A stretch of DNA of 9,061 nucleotides from Ktedonobacteraceae bacterium. GTDB taxonomy: Bacteria; Chloroflexota; Ktedonobacteria; Ktedonobacterales; Ktedonobacteraceae. The position numbers and the translations under genes were made by a program. The stretch is from NCBI GenBank assembly GCA_014896635.1, contig JADBKA010000192.1, positions 1 through 9,061 on the forward strand, written 5' to 3'. The notes below the pieces were generated by a model. The model worked only from the letters and a program-made list of their open reading frames with translations, ran no database searches and was not told where the DNA came from. Positions 7,756 through 9,061 of the stretch are shown here, one piece after another; position 1 is the first letter of the stretch; the number at the start of each line of letters is the position of its first letter.

Positions 7756-7756
7756 T
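7728..7756. repeat. 29-bp direct repeat, copy B (contains P2)
   Basis: This is the partner of 7656-7684, with 24 of 29 positions identical. The differences fall in the spacer, except one base that changes the -35 from TTGACA to TTGAAA; the base just outside the repeat changes the -10 end from T to C. Confidence 0.7.
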
Positions 7757-7798
7757 GGAGCGAACGAAAGGGGCGAGGACGGCTCCTATGAAATAGCG

Positions 7799-7833
7799 AG
7801 GAAACTCGATAGCACCATGCTATCGAGTTTCCT
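7799..7833. other. perfect 15-bp inverted repeat (strong hairpin) upstream of the seven-helix gene
   Basis: Arms AGGAAACTCGATAGC (7799-7813) and GCTATCGAGTTTCCT (7819-7833) pair without mismatch around the 5-base loop ACCAT. No T-run follows on either strand and no gene ends here, so a plain terminator is unlikely. CGAG-GAAA-CTCG (7797-7808) is an alternative small hairpin with a GNRA tetraloop that excludes the long one. If the leader is transcribed on the plus strand, the structure could act as an attenuator or stability element. Confidence 0.7.
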
Positions 7834-7850
7834 GTTGTATGAAAGCTTCT

Positions 7851-7871
7851 GCCTGGCAATGGTTGCCGGGT
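7851..7871 (+). other. second leader hairpin
   Basis: CCTGGCAA (7852-7859) and TTGCCGGG (7863-7870) pair with one G-T wobble around TGG, and 7851/7871 can add another wobble. It follows the 15-bp hairpin by 17 bases and ends just before GGTGATCC and a possible TTG start at 7880. Function unknown. Confidence 0.4.
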
Positions 7872-7984
7872 GATCCAAATTGGCGCAGCCAGCGTTCTCT
7901 AAATTAGATGAGGATTCGCTCTTTCAGAAAACCACTCAGAGAACCTCACCTATCTTTTATCGTTATGTGAGGAAAATTCTGCTT

Positions 7985-8698
7985 ATGAAAAGATTACATG
8001 TCCTGTTCACTCTCAATTCGCTGGCGCTTATTTTTGTCAGTGTCGAACGCTTCTCGGTGACTACGCGCATCCTTTTACAGCCCTTTGACTTTCTTCGCCT
8101 GCATGAAGCTGTGCAGATCACTGTGCTTATTCTTGCGACGGTGCTTCTCCCTTTCTTCATCTTGCGCGAGGTCACAGCGGACTTTTCGCTGCTCAAAGGC
8201 ACCTATCGGAAAAATCTGATCCTGGGCGCCTTCTTTATTGCCGGTATCTACTTTTATGCCAGCGGCAACGCTTATCATGAGCTAGCCAGCTTCCTGCTAA
8301 ATCAGTATTGTAGTGTGACAAAGGTTGAGGGAGTTCTGTGCCAGGGCTTGTTCTTTAACGATTACTATGTCGGCAATGGTCTCTACTTCATCGGTGCGTT
8401 TCTCATCACGGTAGTCCCCATTCTCATCGAAGTAGATCATCCCCGCGTACTTATGACTGGCCGTGATCTCCTGTTGCTCCTGCCCAACGCGCTGATTTAC
8501 TCGCTTGCCATCATCGCTTATGCTGGCTTTGATCGTGTTCTCGTCGGGCTGGTCTACTCTGTGATCACGACCTTTGTTGTTCTCTGCATCCTCTTGTTGC
8601 ATAGAAACAGCATCCTGCACTTTCCTGTAACCCTCTACGCTGCCATCGCCTACAGCGTTGGTCTGATCGTGGCATTTCTTGTGAGAGTGCTGGTTTGA
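7985..8698 (+). CDS. uncharacterised integral membrane protein, about seven helices
   Basis: I do not recognise the family. From ATG 7985 the protein has 237 residues with about seven hydrophobic segments, near 6-20, 43-60, 78-93, 130-149, 161-180, 184-205 and 213-235. Between the third and fourth lies a polar loop with YASGNAYHEL and two cysteines (109 and 119), then FFNDYYVGNG. There is no signal peptide cleavage site, transporter signature or catalytic motif that I can identify. The ATG has a modest AGGA 11 bases upstream. A TTG at 7880 would add 35 hydrophilic residues and follows GGTGATCC, complementary to the usual 16S rRNA 3' tail, so the longer form (272 residues) is possible. The gene runs divergently from the MFS gene and has a hairpin-rich presumed leader. 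The gene is real; its role is unknown. Confidence 0.8.
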   Translation: MKRLHVLFTLNSLALIFVSVERFSVTTRILLQPFDFLRLHEAVQITVLILATVLLPFFILREVTADFSLLKGTYRKNLILGAFFIAGIYFYASGNAYHELASFLLNQYCSVTKVEGVLCQGLFFNDYYVGNGLYFIGAFLITVVPILIEVDHPRVLMTGRDLLLLLPNALIYSLAIIAYAGFDRVLVGLVYSVITTFVVLCILLLHRNSILHFPVTLYAAIAYSVGLIVAFLVRVLV

Positions 8699-8712
8699 AG
8701 GATTGCAGTTTG

Positions 8713-8763
8713 ATGGATTTTCTGTCAAGATGACATTTGGTGAGTTTTTCGATCAAAATCCAT
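8713..8763. other. nested inverted repeats after the seven-helix gene
   Basis: ATGGATTTT (8713-8721) and AAAATCCAT (8755-8763) are perfect 9-bp arms. In the loop between them TGTCA (8723-8727) and TGACA (8731-8735) form a small hairpin. The structure lies 15 bases after the TGA, between convergent gene ends, so it could be a weak termination or mRNA-end structure, but it lacks a G-C-rich stem with a T-run. Confidence 0.35.
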
Positions 8764-8787
8764 TTGAAAGATTGTTCTGGTCAGATA

Positions 8788-8818
8788 GAGCCAGGGCGAC
8801 CGCAAGCGTCGCCCCTAC
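8788..8818. repeat. palindromic intergenic repeat, copy 2
   Basis: This 31-base element has 30 of 31 bases identical to 5263-5293. Its palindromic core is 8794-8814; the one substitution (C at 8807) removes the innermost pair, leaving 7-bp arms GGGCGAC and GTCGCCC. It sits between two convergent genes (stops at 8698 and 8854), the classic place for such elements, where the hairpin could protect or end both transcripts. Confidence 0.8.
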
Positions 8819-8853
8819 GTCTATTCCCGATTTTGCATGTTAGAGAGGAAATC

Positions 8854-9061
8854 TCATTTCCATTGCGGTTCTTTCTGCGGTGGCGTCTGTGTCGGTGTGG
8901 GTGAGAGGAACGATAGGTAGCGCATCAGTCGCTGCTGGAACTCGGTCAGGAACTGTTTACCTTCGGGCGGCAAATAATGCGCGTATTGCAAGGCGAAGTT
9001 GATCGCAGCGTTCAGCGCGACCAGTTCGTCGATGTTTCCGCGAAGCACGACGGTCTCAAGC
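8854..9061 (-). CDS. C-terminal end of an unrecognised protein, running off the right edge
   Basis: The reading frame stays open from the window edge to a TGA at 8856-8854, showing 68 residues. Codon choice (GTG, CTG, GAC, ATC, GCG) looks like that of the real genes here. A GTG at 9048 could serve as start, but the frame continues upstream (LETV) without a stop, and no ribosome site is visible before the GTG, so I read it as a partial gene. The visible part is likely helical (RGNIDELVALNAAINFALQY), followed by QFLTEFQQRLMRYLSFL and a proline/threonine-rich tail PTPTQTPPQKEPQWK. I recognise no domain and propose no function. It converges on the seven-helix gene. Confidence 0.6.
   Translation of the reverse strand, partial: LETVVLRGNIDELVALNAAINFALQYAHYLPPEGKQFLTEFQQRLMRYLSFLSPTPTQTPPQKEPQWK

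Noticed and set aside
7799..7833. Intrinsic terminator reading of the 15-bp hairpin
   Set aside because: Neither strand has a T-run directly after the stem and no gene ends nearby, so I keep it as a hairpin of unknown role.

Overview
The window (about 57-60% GC by eye in genes, clearly AT-rich in one intergenic block) looks like a chromosomal segment of a Chloroflexota bacterium, plausibly of the Ktedonobacteria. The main argument is a very large membrane protein with the YYY signature (Chlor_Arch_YYY / DUF2298), a family known mostly from Chloroflexi and archaea. A short palindromic repeat found in two copies fits that guess. The assignment is an inference; there is no rRNA or marker gene here.

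Layout: (1) 1-1628, plus strand: C-terminal part of a ClpC-type Hsp100 AAA+ ATPase whose start lies left of the window. Its second ATPase domain keeps Walker A, pore loop, arginine finger and sensor 2, but the Walker B acidic pair reads Glu-Gln instead of Asp-Glu. (2) 1658-1686: a good sigma70-type promoter, then 1741-6210: a 1489-residue membrane protein joining a PMT-like (GT-C) N-terminal half to a YYY C-terminal half. A hydrophilic insert of about 80 residues contains a translated palindromic repeat and a degenerate 15-bp tandem repeat. (3) 6216-7586, minus strand: an MFS exporter, converging on the YYY gene with a 5-bp gap. (4) 7587-7984: a 398-bp divergent control region with two near-identical minus-strand promoters, a possible overlapping plus-strand promoter, an inverted repeat, and two hairpins in the presumed leader of the next gene. 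(5) 7985-8698, plus strand: an unrecognised protein with about seven membrane segments. (6) 8699-8853: an intergenic stretch with an inverted repeat and the second palindromic repeat. (7) 8854-9061, minus strand: the C-terminal end of an unrecognised gene continuing beyond the right edge.

No single pathway joins these genes. Three of the five concern the membrane (putative polyprenyl-sugar-dependent transfer, export, unknown), but they are transcribed from separate promoters and do not form an operon. I see no CRISPR, tRNA, rRNA, transposase or phage genes. The points most worth a second look are the natural Glu-Gln Walker B of the ClpC-like protein, the GT-C/YYY fusion with a repeat captured inside its reading frame, and the duplicated-promoter and hairpin-leader region at 7620-7985.
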